Positions 42,411-51,167 of a stretch of DNA of 64,000 nt are shown here, one piece after another. The position numbers and the translations under genes were made by a program. This stretch comes from Qipengyuania vulgaris (GTDB lineage: Bacteria; Pseudomonadota; Alphaproteobacteria; Sphingomonadales; Sphingomonadaceae): positions 62,001-126,000 of the forward strand of contig CCSI01000002.1 in NCBI GenBank assembly GCA_000756795.1, given 5' to 3'. The notes under the pieces were generated by a model. It was given only the letters and a program-made list of their open reading frames with translations, was not told the origin of the DNA and did not search any database. Numbering within the stretch: position 1 is the first letter of the stretch; every line of letters starts with the position of its first letter.

Positions 42411-43538
42411 ATGTTCTCGCGGCCGCACCCCCTTATCGCCCTTGCCCTCGCTTCCACAAGCCTTGTCGGCTGCGGCGGTCCCGGACCCGCGCAGGAACCC
42501 GAACTGAGCGCCGAAGCGCTCGCCGCGGTGACCGAGAATCCCGGCGCGCCGAGCAAGGCGCTGGCGCGCGAAGTGGACGACCTTTTCACACAAGAGGGCC
42601 TCGGCGAAACACGCGCGCTTATCGTGATGAAGGACGGCAAGATTGCCGCCGAACGCTATGCCGAAGGCTATGATGCCGAGACGCGCTTCATCAGCTGGTC
42701 GATGGCGAAGACGGTGACTGCAATCCTCATCGGCCAGCTGGTCGGCGACGGGCTGCTGCGGCTGGACCAGCCCGCCCCCGTCCCGCGCTGGCAACGAAGC
42801 GGCGACCCGCGCGCCGATATCACCCTGCGCCATCTTCTCCAGATGCGCAGCGGGCTGGAGCATACCGAAGCTGGCAACCCGCCCTACGAGAGCAGCGAGG
42901 TGCGCATGCTCTTCCTCGACGGGCGCGACGACATGGCCGATTACGCCACCGCGCAGCCGCCCGAGGCCGAGCCGGGCGAGAAGTTCGAATATTCTTCCAA
43001 CACGACGGTCATCTTGGCCAACATCGCCGCGCGAACCCTCTCCGATGCGGACCACGCCGAGGCGCGCCGCCGCGCGGTGTCGGATTATCTCCACGCTCGC
43101 CTGTTCGAGCCGCTCGGGGCGGATTCGATGGTCCCCGAATTCGATCGCGCGGGCACGCTCATCGGCGGTAGCCTGATGCACGCCAATGCGCGCGACTGGG
43201 CGAAGCTGGGCGAATTGCTCCGCAATAGAGGGTCTTACCGCGGCGAGCAGCTTATTCCGCGCAGCTGGGTGGCCGAGATGGTCAAGCCCAGCCCTGTATC
43301 GCCGCAATACGGTCTCCAGACCTGGCTCAACCAGCCGACAGGCGGGACGCATCATCCGCTCTTCCCCAACCGCGCCCCGCATTCGGCCTTCTCGATGATT
43401 GGCCACATGGGGCAATACGTCTTCGTCTCGCCCGAACAGGGGCTGACGGTTGTTCGACTGGGCCATTCGAACCGCGAAGAGCGTATCGCAATGCTCCAGC
43501 AGCTGGCCGATATCGTCGAGCTTTACCCCACTGAATAA
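42411..43538 (+). CDS. serine hydrolase lipoprotein, beta-lactamase/EstB-like fold
   Basis: A 375-residue penicillin-binding-fold hydrolase. The signal peptide ends in a lipobox-like LVGC (C21). The active site is SMAK at 97-100 (SxxK) with a YSSN motif at 194-197 (YxN-like) and HMGQ near 345 as the third box. RHLLQMRSGLEHTEAG is typical of the class C/EstB group. It is most likely an esterase, D-peptidase or similar; the motif set does not indicate an antibiotic-destroying lactamase. The start ATG at 42411 is chosen because it gives the signal peptide. It is divergent from the small cysteine protein. Confidence 0.87.
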   Translation: MFSRPHPLIALALASTSLVGCGGPGPAQEPELSAEALAAVTENPGAPSKALAREVDDLFTQEGLGETRALIVMKDGKIAAERYAEGYDAETRFISWSMAKTVTAILIGQLVGDGLLRLDQPAPVPRWQRSGDPRADITLRHLLQMRSGLEHTEAGNPPYESSEVRMLFLDGRDDMADYATAQPPEAEPGEKFEYSSNTTVILANIAARTLSDADHAEARRRAVSDYLHARLFEPLGADSMVPEFDRAGTLIGGSLMHANARDWAKLGELLRNRGSYRGEQLIPRSWVAEMVKPSPVSPQYGLQTWLNQPTGGTHHPLFPNRAPHSAFSMIGHMGQYVFVSPEQGLTVVRLGHSNREERIAMLQQLADIVELYPTE

Positions 43539-43604
43539 GTCCCCGCGAAGGCGGGGACCTCCGTCGGTGTCGCGCAAGCCCGACTGAGACCCCAGCCTTC
43601 GCTG
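43539..43604. repeat. interspersed hairpins (GTCCCCGC type) between convergent genes
   Basis: GTCCCCGC-GAAG-GCGGGGAC (43539-43558) is a perfect 8-bp hairpin starting at the serine hydrolase stop. CCAGCCTTCGCTGG (43591-43604) is a second hairpin with TTCG-type loop. The segment lies in the 75-base convergent gap and may terminate both genes. The pair resembles interspersed palindromes common in sphingomonads. Confidence 0.65.
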
Positions 43605-43613
43605 GAGATCACC

Positions 43614-44408
43614 TCATTTGGGCAGGTAGAAGCTACCCTCCACCACGGTCACGCACTGGCCGCCGAGCACAGCGCGGTCGCCCTCGCGGCGGCACTCTGC
43701 ATAGCCGCCGCGCTGCGAGGCCTGGAATGCGCTAAAGCTTTCGCGGCCGAGCTTTTCGGTCCAGAAATGGGTGAGGCAGGCGTGCGCCGAGCCGGTGAAA
43801 CTGTCCTCGTCCACCCCGCCGCCGGGCACAAAAACGCGGCTGACGACATCGGTCTTGTGGCCATGGGCCGTGCAGATGAACTGGTCGTTCCCGAGTGCTT
43901 TCAGGCCCTTGAGGTCGGGGTCGAGTTCGAGAACCTCGGCCTCGCTGCCGTAATAATAAACGCCGTAGCCTTCGGGATTGATCCAGACTTCCTTCGGCTC
44001 CGCGCCCAATAGCGCCACCGCCTCTTCCCATTCGCCCGGGCTCGTCTCGATGAGCGGGAGCGCCAGCTCATACCCCGCCTCGCTCCGCCGGACTTCAAGC
44101 ACGCCGGCCTTCCTCGTGCGGAAGGTCACCGCGTCACCGCCATCGCGCTCCAGCAGGACATGCCCGCTGGCGAGCGTTGCATGGCCGCAGAGCCGCACTT
44201 CCTCGGTCGGGGTAAACCAGCGCAGTTCCCAGTCGGCCTCGCCCGTTTCGTCCTTCACCACGAAAGCGGTCTCGGCGAAATTGTTCTCCTCGCCGATGGC
44301 CTGCAGCACCTCGTCCTCCAGCCATGCATCGAGCGGCATCACGGCTGCCTGGTTGCCGGTAAAGGGCCGCGAAGCAAAGGCATCGACATGGGTGTATGGC
44401 AGTTTCAT
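43614..44408 (-). CDS. PhzF-family isomerase-like protein
   Basis: A 264-residue protein of the PhzF/YddE family, with a diaminopimelate-epimerase-like fold. MKLPYTHVDAFASRPFTGNQ opens it. ENNFAETAFVV holds the family's catalytic glutamate, RLCGHATLASGHVL the first substrate-binding loop, and EDSFTGSAHACLTHFW the second. The family includes one phenazine enzyme but mostly isomerases of unknown substrate, and no other phenazine gene is nearby. It overlaps the CDF gene upstream by four bases (ATGA) as the third gene of pdxH-CDF-PhzF. Confidence 0.9.
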   Translation of the reverse strand: MKLPYTHVDAFASRPFTGNQAAVMPLDAWLEDEVLQAIGEENNFAETAFVVKDETGEADWELRWFTPTEEVRLCGHATLASGHVLLERDGGDAVTFRTRKAGVLEVRRSEAGYELALPLIETSPGEWEEAVALLGAEPKEVWINPEGYGVYYYGSEAEVLELDPDLKGLKALGNDQFICTAHGHKTDVVSRVFVPGGGVDEDSFTGSAHACLTHFWTEKLGRESFSAFQASQRGGYAECRREGDRAVLGGQCVTVVEGSFYLPK

Positions 44409-45343
44409 TTGGCATCGCCCTCCAGCTTGGAGAATTCGTCTTCCTCGACCAGCGGGTTGTCGGGCTCGTCGACATGGCCCTCGGGGTCGATATGGATGAG
44501 TAGCTCCATATTGGGGAAGCGGCGACAAAGGTCTTCTTCCACCCGCTCGATGATGTCGTGCGCCTCTTCCACGGTCATGGTCGGCGGCATATCGACATGG
44601 AACTGCACGAAATCGCGATTGCCGCTGGTCCGCGTGCGCAAATCGTGAAGGTTGGAAAGCTCGGGGTGCTTCGCCGCCGCCTCGACGAAGGCCAGCCGCT
44701 TTTCTTCCGGCCATTCGCGATCCATCAAGTCATCGACCGCCTCGCGCGCGGCGGAGAATGCGCCCCAGCCCAGCCACGCCGCAATGGCGAGACCGAACAG
44801 CGGGTCGGCGAGTCCGAAACCGGCATATTGGTCGAGCACCAGCGCCGCGATGACCGCAAGGTTGAGCAGCAGGTCCGACTTGTAGTGCAAATGATCGGTC
44901 GCAATCGCGAGGCTGCGCGTCCGGTTCATCACGTAACGCTGCCAGCCGAGCAGCGCGAAGGTCAGCACGATGGCAATGACCGAAACCGCGATACCCTCTT
45001 CTGCCGCCGAGGTCTGCCCGCCATCGACCAGCTGGCTGATAGCGCGCACCGCGATACCGGAGGCCGAGAGAGCAATCAGCATGACCTGGAAAATCGCGGC
45101 CAATGCCTCTGCCTTGCCGTGGCCGAAGCGGTGATCTTCGTCCGCCGGCATGGAGGCAATCCATACGCCGGTCAGCGTGGCGATGCTGGCGATGAGGTCC
45201 AAAGCGGAATCGGCGAGGCTGCCGAGCATGGCGGTCGAGCCGGTCTTCCAGCTCGCCCATGATTTGAGCGCAACGAGGATGACCGCCACCGTAATGGAGG
45301 CCATCGCCGCCGAGCGGGCGAGTTTGGCGCGATTATCGGTCAT
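44405..45343 (-). CDS. cation diffusion facilitator (FieF-like)
   Basis: A 312-residue metal efflux protein, six transmembrane helices plus a cytosolic ferredoxin-like domain. Metal-site segments are MLGSLADSALDLIASIATL (first Asp pair, TM2) and DHLHYKSDLLLNLAVIAALV (His/Asp pair, TM5). EDHRFGHGKAEALAAIFQ is the conserved loop before TM3. The C-terminal domain has histidines in VQFHVDMPPTMTVEEAHDII and LLIHIDPEGH. Zn2+ or Fe2+ export is likely. It is coupled by four-base overlaps to pdxH upstream and to the PhzF-family gene downstream. Confidence 0.92.
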   Translation of the reverse strand: MTDNRAKLARSAAMASITVAVILVALKSWASWKTGSTAMLGSLADSALDLIASIATLTGVWIASMPADEDHRFGHGKAEALAAIFQVMLIALSASGIAVRAISQLVDGGQTSAAEEGIAVSVIAIVLTFALLGWQRYVMNRTRSLAIATDHLHYKSDLLLNLAVIAALVLDQYAGFGLADPLFGLAIAAWLGWGAFSAAREAVDDLMDREWPEEKRLAFVEAAAKHPELSNLHDLRTRTSGNRDFVQFHVDMPPTMTVEEAHDIIERVEEDLCRRFPNMELLIHIDPEGHVDEPDNPLVEEDEFSKLEGDAK

Positions 45344-45963
45344 GGATACAGCAACGTGTTCGACCACGCCTCCGCTTGGCCGGAACGGGTGAACTGCCGC
45401 CGGTCGTGCAGGCGGAATTCGCGGTCGCGCCAGAATTCGATTGTGTGCGGGGTGAGAAGGAAGCCGGTCCAGTGCGGCGGACGCGGAATGTCGCCTTCGG
45501 GAAAACGCTCTTCCAGCGCCGCAACGCGGTCGAGATAGACCTGCCTTTCGGGCAGCGGGCGCGACTGGTCGCTGGCAGCGGATCCCACTTGCGAGCCGCG
45601 CGGGCGCGAGTGAAAGTAGCTGTCTGCCTGTTCGCTCGAGACTTCGGTGAGCTTGCCCTCGATGCGGATCTGGCGGCGGAGGCTCTTCCAGTGGAACAGC
45701 AGCGAAGCCTGCATATTGGCGCGGATCTCCTCGCCCTTGCGGCTCTCGGCATTGGTATAGAAGACAAATCCGCCGCCCTTGCCCCATTGCGAGCCGTGGC
45801 CTTTCAGCAGCACCATGCGCACCGATGGGCGACCATCGGGGGTGGCGGTGGCCAGAGCCATGGCATTCGGGTCATTGGGCTCGGCCGCCTTGGCTTCGCC
45901 AAACCACTCCTCGAACAGGGCGAAGGGGTCGGTGACGGGAATGGCGCTTTCCGCTTCGTTCAT
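45340..45963 (-). CDS. pdxH: pyridoxamine/pyridoxine 5'-phosphate oxidase
   Basis: FMN enzyme that makes pyridoxal 5'-phosphate, the cofactor used for example by the threonine aldolase at 9.5 kb; 207 residues. MALATATPDGRPSVRMVLLK and GFVFYTNAESRKGEEIRANM are FMN-binding. LLFHWKSLRRQIRIEGKLTE and SYFHSRPRGSQVGSAASDQS are PLP-contact segments, and the C-terminus EFWRDREFRLHDRRQFTRSG closes the family pattern. It is the first gene of a three-gene overlapping run. Confidence 0.96.
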   Translation of the reverse strand: MNEAESAIPVTDPFALFEEWFGEAKAAEPNDPNAMALATATPDGRPSVRMVLLKGHGSQWGKGGGFVFYTNAESRKGEEIRANMQASLLFHWKSLRRQIRIEGKLTEVSSEQADSYFHSRPRGSQVGSAASDQSRPLPERQVYLDRVAALEERFPEGDIPRPPHWTGFLLTPHTIEFWRDREFRLHDRRQFTRSGQAEAWSNTLLYP

Positions 45964-46176
45964 GGGGCTATCCTACAGCTTGGAACACATGGAACACGGT
46001 CCATGCACGAATAATCGATGGGGCTCGAATTGCGCGCAAATCGCGGAACCTTGGCGGCTTTCGGCACATTGAGCGAAGACATGATGCGTCCCCTAGCCCG
46101 ACCCTCAGACGTAGGAAAGCCCACCGCGTGGCCGAGCATCTTGCGCGCGCGAAGCGTAGCAACTAGCTAACACACC
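45964..46176. other. divergent intergenic region, pdxH / DnaJ-like gene
   Basis: A 213-base gap with no supportable gene. It contains a tandem GGAACACAT-GGAACAC (about 45983-45998) and a 10-base palindrome TTGCGCGCAA (46030-46039). It must hold the promoters of both divergent genes, but I cannot pick convincing -35/-10 pairs. Confidence 0.4.
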
Positions 46177-47160
46177 ATGGCAGACCCCTATTCTACCCTC
46201 GGTGTTTCCCGCTCGGCAGACGAGAAGGCGATCAAGAGCGCCTATCGCAAGCTCGCCAAGGAACTGCATCCGGACCGCAACAAGGACAATCCCAAGGCTG
46301 CGGAGCGGTTCAGCGACGTGACCAAGGCCTATGATCTCTTGTCCGACAAGGACAAGCGGGCGCAGTTCGACCGCGGCGAAATCGACATGGAGGGCAATCC
46401 GACCAATCCGTTCGGCGGAATGGGCGGAGGCAGTGGCTTTGGCGGCGGAGGTTTTGGTGGCGGTGGCGGCGGCCAGCGCGGCTTCCGCGCGGAAGACTTC
46501 CAGGGTTTCGGCACCGAGCAGGTCGACCTTGGCGATATATTCGAAGGCCTGTTCGGCGGCGGTCGCGGAGGCCCGCGCGGTGGAGCCCGTGCGGGTGGCA
46601 TGGGCGGCGATCCCTTTGGCGGGCGCCGCGCGCCTCCGCAAAAGGGCGCGGACATCGGCTATACGCTGCGGCTGTCCTTCGTCGAGGCGGCCACGCTCAA
46701 GGACCAGCGCATCACGCTGGCCGATGGCAAGACCATCGATTTGAAGCTGCCCAAGGGTGTCGAAGACGGCACGCAGATGCGCCTCAAGGGCAAGGGCGAG
46801 CAGGGGCCGGGCGGTCCGGGTGACGGGCTGGTCACGATCAAGATAGACAAGCACAAGCTCTTTCAGCGCGACGGCTTCGACGTGCGTTTCGACCTGCCCA
46901 TCACGCTCGACGAGGCAGTGAACGGGGGCAAGGTCCGCGTGCCGACGGTCGATGGACCGGTGATGATGACCATCAAGGCAGGGACCGATGGCGGAACCGT
47001 TCTGCGTTTGAAGGGCAAGGGCTTCACAAAGAAGGACGGCAGCCGCGGCGACCAGTTGGTGACGCTCGAAATCCAGTTGCCGGAAGACCTTGGCGAACTT
47101 GCCAAGCGGCTCGATGGGTGGAAGGACGAAAGCGACCCGCGCAGCAAGCTCCAGGTGTAA
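46177..47160 (+). CDS. DnaJ-type co-chaperone without zinc finger (CbpA-like)
   Basis: A 327-residue type II J-protein. The J domain (1-70) has the HPD tripeptide in AKELHPDRNKDNPKAAERFS. A Gly/Phe-rich linker follows (about 75-125, GGGSGFGGGGFGGGGGGQRG). The C-terminal substrate-binding domains show GADIGYTLRLSFVEAATLKD, KLPKGVEDGTQMRLKGKGEQ and FQRDGFDVRFDLPITLDEAV. No CxxCxGxG zinc repeats are present, so it is CbpA/DnaJ2-like rather than DnaJ. It stimulates DnaK ATPase in homologues. The BrkB-type gene follows, its likely start lying inside this gene's 3' end. Confidence 0.92.
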   Translation: MADPYSTLGVSRSADEKAIKSAYRKLAKELHPDRNKDNPKAAERFSDVTKAYDLLSDKDKRAQFDRGEIDMEGNPTNPFGGMGGGSGFGGGGFGGGGGGQRGFRAEDFQGFGTEQVDLGDIFEGLFGGGRGGPRGGARAGGMGGDPFGGRRAPPQKGADIGYTLRLSFVEAATLKDQRITLADGKTIDLKLPKGVEDGTQMRLKGKGEQGPGGPGDGLVTIKIDKHKLFQRDGFDVRFDLPITLDEAVNGGKVRVPTVDGPVMMTIKAGTDGGTVLRLKGKGFTKKDGSRGDQLVTLEIQLPEDLGELAKRLDGWKDESDPRSKLQV

Positions 47161-48190
47161 CCTGACCCAGCACCCCCTTCCCCCGCCTCAGGAACGCGAA
47201 GTCCATTCGCTGTCGCCCGAGGCGCGCCGGAAGGAGGCCGCCCATCTGAGAGGCCGGATAAAGAACAGCGTCGGACCAGGGACCCGCGCATGGGACGTCG
47301 CCAAGCGCACGCTCATCGGCACCTACAACGACGGCTTCATCCACGCCGGCAACCTCGCCTATCTCGCGATGCTGGCGATTTTTCCCTTCTTCATCCTCGG
47401 GGCGGCAATATTTTCCGCCATCGGCGAGGAAAGCGAGCGAGCGGCGACCATCAACGCCGTGCTATTCGCGCTGCCTCCGGTGGTCGGCAATGTCATCGAG
47501 CCCGTGGCGCGCGACGTTATCCAGGCTCGCAGCGGCTGGCTGCTTTGGGCAGGCGCCTTCGTGGCGCTGTGGACCGTCGGCAGCCTCGTCGAGACCATCC
47601 GCGACATCCTGCGCCGTGCCTACGGCACCGAGGCGACCAAGGCTTTCTGGAAGTACCGCCTGTTCTCGACCGGCGTTATCCTCGGCGCGGTGCTGCTTTT
47701 GATGCTCAGCCTGATGGCGCAATTCGTAATCGGGACGGCGCAGCAGGTCATCGAGGCCTATTTTCCCGAGCTGGTGGACCGGCTGCTGGAACTGCAACTC
47801 TCGCGCATCGTGCCCGCCTTCGGCCTTTTCGGCTCGCTCTATCTCATCTTCTATACGCTAACCCCGTCGAAATACCGGCGCAGGCGCTATCCCAAGTGGC
47901 CGGGCGTGCTGCTGACGACCATCTGGTGGATTGCCGTCACCACCATCATGCCCGCGGTCCTGAGCAGCTTTTTCACCTACGACCTCACCTATGGAGGGCT
48001 GGCCGGGGTGATGATTGCGCTGTTCTTTTTCTGGCTTGTGGGCCTAGGGGTCGTTATCGGCGCGGAACTCAATGCTGCCCTGGCGGAAACTCCGGAAGAG
48101 GAGATGAACACCATCGGGCAGGCGGACGACCGGCGAAGGGCGCAGCTCGCACGGGAAATGCAGGAAGAGCAGGAAGGAAACGAGGAATGA
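47114..48190 (+). CDS. YihY/BrkB-family membrane protein
   Basis: A multi-pass inner-membrane protein (about 358 residues from ATG 47114). The conserved opening is DGFIHAGNLAYLAMLAIFPF. RYPKWPGVLLTTIWWIAVTT and FTYDLTYGGLAGVMIALFFF are typical, with six hydrophobic segments. The start is uncertain: family-like sequence begins only around SLSPEARRKEAAHLRGRIKN, and a CTG at 47162 (after CAGGTG) or the ATG at 47114, which overlaps the DnaJ-like gene by 47 bases, are the candidates. The function is unknown; the RNase BN annotation once given to this family is wrong. It overlaps fabI by four bases. Confidence 0.85.
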   Translation: MGGRTKATRAASSRCNLTQHPLPPPQEREVHSLSPEARRKEAAHLRGRIKNSVGPGTRAWDVAKRTLIGTYNDGFIHAGNLAYLAMLAIFPFFILGAAIFSAIGEESERAATINAVLFALPPVVGNVIEPVARDVIQARSGWLLWAGAFVALWTVGSLVETIRDILRRAYGTEATKAFWKYRLFSTGVILGAVLLLMLSLMAQFVIGTAQQVIEAYFPELVDRLLELQLSRIVPAFGLFGSLYLIFYTLTPSKYRRRRYPKWPGVLLTTIWWIAVTTIMPAVLSSFFTYDLTYGGLAGVMIALFFFWLVGLGVVIGAELNAALAETPEEEMNTIGQADDRRRAQLAREMQEEQEGNEE

Positions 48191-48996
48191 GCGGTCTGAT
48201 GAAGGGCAAACGCGGCCTCATCATGGGGTTGGCGAACGACAAGTCGCTGGCCTGGGGCATCGCCAAGCAACTGCACGAACAGGGCGCGGAAATGGCGTTC
48301 TCCTACCAGGGCGAAGCGCTGAAGAAGCGCGTCGGCCCGCTGGCAGAGCAGCTCGGCAGCGACTTCGTCTTCGAATGCGATGTCTCGAACATGGAAGCGC
48401 TCGATTCCGCTTTCGACACACTGAAGGAACGCTGGGACACTATCGACTTCGTCGTCCACGCCATCGGTTTTTCGGACAAGAGCGAGCTGCGCGGGAAGTA
48501 TGTCGACACCAGCCTCGACAACTTCCTGATGACGATGAAAATCTCCGCCTACAGCCTCGTCGCCGTCGCCAAGCGCGCGCGCGAGATGATGCCGAACGGT
48601 GGCAGCATCCTGACGCTGACCTATTACGGCGCGGAAAAGGTCATCCCGCACTACAATGTCATGGGCGTGGCCAAGGCGGCGTTGGAAACTTCGGTGCAGT
48701 ATCTCGCCAACGACCTCGGCCCCGAGGGTATTCGCGTAAACGCCATCAGTGCAGGGCCAATCAAGACGCTGGCTGCCAGCGGCATCGGCGACTTCCGCTA
48801 CATCCTGAAGTGGAACGAGCTGAATTCGCCGCTGCGCCGCAATGTCACCATCGAGGATGTCGGCGGCTCGGGCCTCTACTTCCTCTCCGACCTTTCCTCT
48901 GGCGTGACCGGCGAAACGCATCACGTCGATGCGGGCTACCATGTCGTGGGCATGAAGCAGGAAGACGCGCCCGACATCGCGCTCGATAAAGGGTAA
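48187..48996 (+). CDS. fabI: enoyl-[acyl-carrier-protein] reductase (NADH)
   Basis: Final reductive step of the fatty-acid elongation cycle, target of triclosan-type inhibitors; 269 residues. GLIMGLANDKSLAWGIAKQL is the FabI nucleotide site. VVHAIGFSDKSELRGKYVDT follows, then the catalytic Y-x6-K pattern in YYGAEKVIPHYNVMGVAKAA, and AISAGPIKTLAASGIGDFRY, where the FabI-specific AGPIKTLA loop covers the substrate. It starts within the BrkB gene stop (ATGA). Confidence 0.96.
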   Translation: MSGLMKGKRGLIMGLANDKSLAWGIAKQLHEQGAEMAFSYQGEALKKRVGPLAEQLGSDFVFECDVSNMEALDSAFDTLKERWDTIDFVVHAIGFSDKSELRGKYVDTSLDNFLMTMKISAYSLVAVAKRAREMMPNGGSILTLTYYGAEKVIPHYNVMGVAKAALETSVQYLANDLGPEGIRVNAISAGPIKTLAASGIGDFRYILKWNELNSPLRRNVTIEDVGGSGLYFLSDLSSGVTGETHHVDAGYHVVGMKQEDAPDIALDKG

Positions 48997-48997
48997 C

Positions 48998-49999
48998 ATG
49001 GCGAGAGTCCTCGTCACCGGGGCGGCAGGCTTCATCGGTGCGGCCGTCGCCGAGCGGCTGTGTGCGCGCGGCGACGAGGTGCTCGGCATCGACAGCCTCA
49101 ACGATTATTACCAGGTCTCGCTGAAAGAGGGCCGCGTGGCGCATGTCACCGCCTCCGCGGGTGAGCGGTTTACCTTCAAACAGGTCGATTTTTCAGACTG
49201 GGAGGCGCTGTCCGCCGCGCTCGACGGCGAGCACTTCGACAGCGTGATCCACCTAGGGGCGCAGGCGGGTGTGCGTTACAGCCTCGAGAACCCGCGCGCC
49301 TATGTCGAGGCAAACCTGATGGGGCATGTGAACCTGCTCGAGGTCGCACGCCATCGCGGGGTCGCGCACATGGTCTATGCCAGCTCGTCGAGCGTCTATG
49401 GCGGCAATGACAAGCTGCCCTTCTCCGTCGAGGACCGCGCGGACCATCCCGTCTCGCTCTATGCCGCGACCAAGAAGGCAGACGAGCTGATGAGCGAGAC
49501 ATACGCCCATCTCTACCGCACCCCGCTGACAGGCCTGCGCTTCTTCACCGTCTACGGCCCGTGGGGTCGCCCCGACATGGCGCTGTGGCTGTTTACCGAT
49601 GCCATCCTCGCCGGACGCCCCATCAAGGTGTTCAACCACGGCGAGATGTGGCGCGATTTCACCTTCATCGGCGATATCGTGAGCGGCGTGGTGGCCTGCT
49701 TAGACTCGCCTCCTACCGATGACGGAGGGGAAAAGGCGGGCGGCAGCGTGAAGCCGCATGCGCTCTACAACATTGGCAACCACCGGAGCGAGAAGCTGAC
49801 CCGCGTCATCGAACTCATAGAAGAGGCCTGCGGCAAGAAGGCCGAGGTCGAACTGCTCCCGATGCAGCCTGGCGATGTGGAAAAGACCTATGCCGATATC
49901 GACGCCATCCAGCGCGACATCGGCTACCAGCCGAAGACCTCAATCGAACAGGGTATACCGCGTTTCGTCGAATGGTATCGCGAATACCATGGCCTTTAG
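48998..49999 (+). CDS. NAD-dependent sugar-nucleotide epimerase, UDP-glucuronate 4-epimerase type
   Basis: Extended SDR of 333 residues. VTGAAGFIGAAVAERLCARG is the NAD-binding turn. HLGAQAGVRYSLENPRAYVE and YASSSSVYGGNDKLPFSVED are followed by YAATKKADELMSETYAHLYR (catalytic YxxxK) and RFFTVYGPWGRPDMALWLFT. This GxWGRPDMA form and the length point to UDP-glucuronate 4-epimerases (CapI/LpsL group), which supply UDP-galacturonate for surface polysaccharide or lipid A. It begins two bases after the fabI stop with AAGGG overlapping the fabI end. wecB is convergent. Confidence 0.87.
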   Translation: MARVLVTGAAGFIGAAVAERLCARGDEVLGIDSLNDYYQVSLKEGRVAHVTASAGERFTFKQVDFSDWEALSAALDGEHFDSVIHLGAQAGVRYSLENPRAYVEANLMGHVNLLEVARHRGVAHMVYASSSSVYGGNDKLPFSVEDRADHPVSLYAATKKADELMSETYAHLYRTPLTGLRFFTVYGPWGRPDMALWLFTDAILAGRPIKVFNHGEMWRDFTFIGDIVSGVVACLDSPPTDDGGEKAGGSVKPHALYNIGNHRSEKLTRVIELIEEACGKKAEVELLPMQPGDVEKTYADIDAIQRDIGYQPKTSIEQGIPRFVEWYREYHGL

Positions 50000-50002
50000 G
50001 GC

Positions 50003-51127
50003 CTAACCTCCCGCCAGCAGGTCGCAGATGCGCTGCGAGGATTGCCCGTCGCCGAAAGGATTGTGCGCGCGGGCCATGGCGGAATAGGCCTCTTCATCGT
50101 CCAGCAAATGCTCGGTTTCGCGCACGATAGTGTCGGCATCGGTCCCGACCAGTTTCGCCGTACCCGCCGCCACACCTTCAGGACGCTCGGTGGTCTCGCG
50201 CATCACCAGCACCGGCTTGCCCAAGGCGGGCGCCTCTTCCTGCACGCCGCCGCTGTCGGTGAGCATGAGATGGCTGATGTCGAGGAGGCGCGCGAAATGC
50301 GGATAGTCGAGGGGTTCGATGAGCGCGACATTGTCGAGGCCTTCGAGCTGTTCGTTCATCACCGCGCGGACATTGGGGTTCATATGCACGGGGAAAATCA
50401 CCGCAACGTCAGGTCGTGAGGCAATGCGTTTAACCGCATTCGCGATATTCTGCATGCCCTCGCCAAAATTCTCGCGGCGATGGCTAGTCATGCCGATGAT
50501 GCGCTTGCCTGCGAACCTTTGCTCGAGGCCCGCGAGCCCTGCGGCGAGCGAGGGTCGCTCCTCGATGCGCTTTGTCACCCATTTCAGCGCATCGATAACC
50601 GTGTTGCCGGTGACATGGACGCTTGCCGGATCGACATTCTCCTTCAGCAGCGCATCGGCGCTGGTCTGCGTCGGCGCGCAGTGGAGTTTTGCGAAGGTCC
50701 CTACGACCCGCCGGTTCACCTCTTCCGGCCACGGCTGGTAGATATCACCGCTCCGGAGACCCGCCTCGACGTGGCAGACGGGTATCTTGCGGTAATAGGC
50801 GGCAATTGCGCCCGCCATCACCGTGGTCGTATCGCCCTGCACCACCACCCAGTCGGGCTGTTCCTCGTCGAGCACCCTGCCGATGCCCGTCAGCGCACGC
50901 GCGGTGAGTTCGTCGAGCGTCTGGCCCGCGGTCATCAGGTCGAGGTCGTGATGCGGCTCCACCCCGGCAATTGCCAGCACCTGGTCGAGCATCCCGCGAT
51001 GCTGCGCCGACACGCAAACACGGCTGTCGAAGCGGTCGTCCGCTTCGAGCGCATGGACAAGCGGGAAAAGCTTGATGGCCTCGGGACGGGTGCCGAAGAC
51101 AGTGAGGATCTTGGGTTTGGCAGTCAT
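50003..51127 (-). CDS. wecB: UDP-N-acetylglucosamine 2-epimerase (non-hydrolysing)
   Basis: Interconverts UDP-GlcNAc and UDP-ManNAc; 374 residues, GT-B-like fold. ILTVFGTRPEAIKLFPLVHA is the diagnostic N-terminus. VQGDTTTVMAGAIAAYYRKI, HVEAGLRSGDIYQPWPEEVN, GMTSHRRENFGEGMQNIANA (HREN) and LTDSGGVQEEAPALGKPVLV follow. It is one of four sugar-nucleotide genes in the window (with gmd, fcl and the UDP-glucuronate epimerase-like gene), consistent with a complex surface glycan. Confidence 0.96.
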   Translation of the reverse strand: MTAKPKILTVFGTRPEAIKLFPLVHALEADDRFDSRVCVSAQHRGMLDQVLAIAGVEPHHDLDLMTAGQTLDELTARALTGIGRVLDEEQPDWVVVQGDTTTVMAGAIAAYYRKIPVCHVEAGLRSGDIYQPWPEEVNRRVVGTFAKLHCAPTQTSADALLKENVDPASVHVTGNTVIDALKWVTKRIEERPSLAAGLAGLEQRFAGKRIIGMTSHRRENFGEGMQNIANAVKRIASRPDVAVIFPVHMNPNVRAVMNEQLEGLDNVALIEPLDYPHFARLLDISHLMLTDSGGVQEEAPALGKPVLVMRETTERPEGVAAGTAKLVGTDADTIVRETEHLLDDEEAYSAMARAHNPFGDGQSSQRICDLLAGG

Positions 51128-51167
51128 TCTCGCGGTCTAGCCGCAAATGACTGGCGGGAAAGCGAAA

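Noticed and set aside
42411-43538. A beta-lactamase resistance gene
   Set aside because: The boxes are SMAK/YSSN/HMGQ in a lipoprotein of EstB type; this group is mostly esterases or peptidases, and the context is not a resistance locus.
43614-44408. Phenazine biosynthesis
   Set aside because: PhzF-family membership alone does not imply phenazine; no other phz gene is present.
45983-45998. Tandem GGAACACAT-GGAACAC as an operator
   Set aside because: Two short direct repeats without promoter context; chance is likely at this length.
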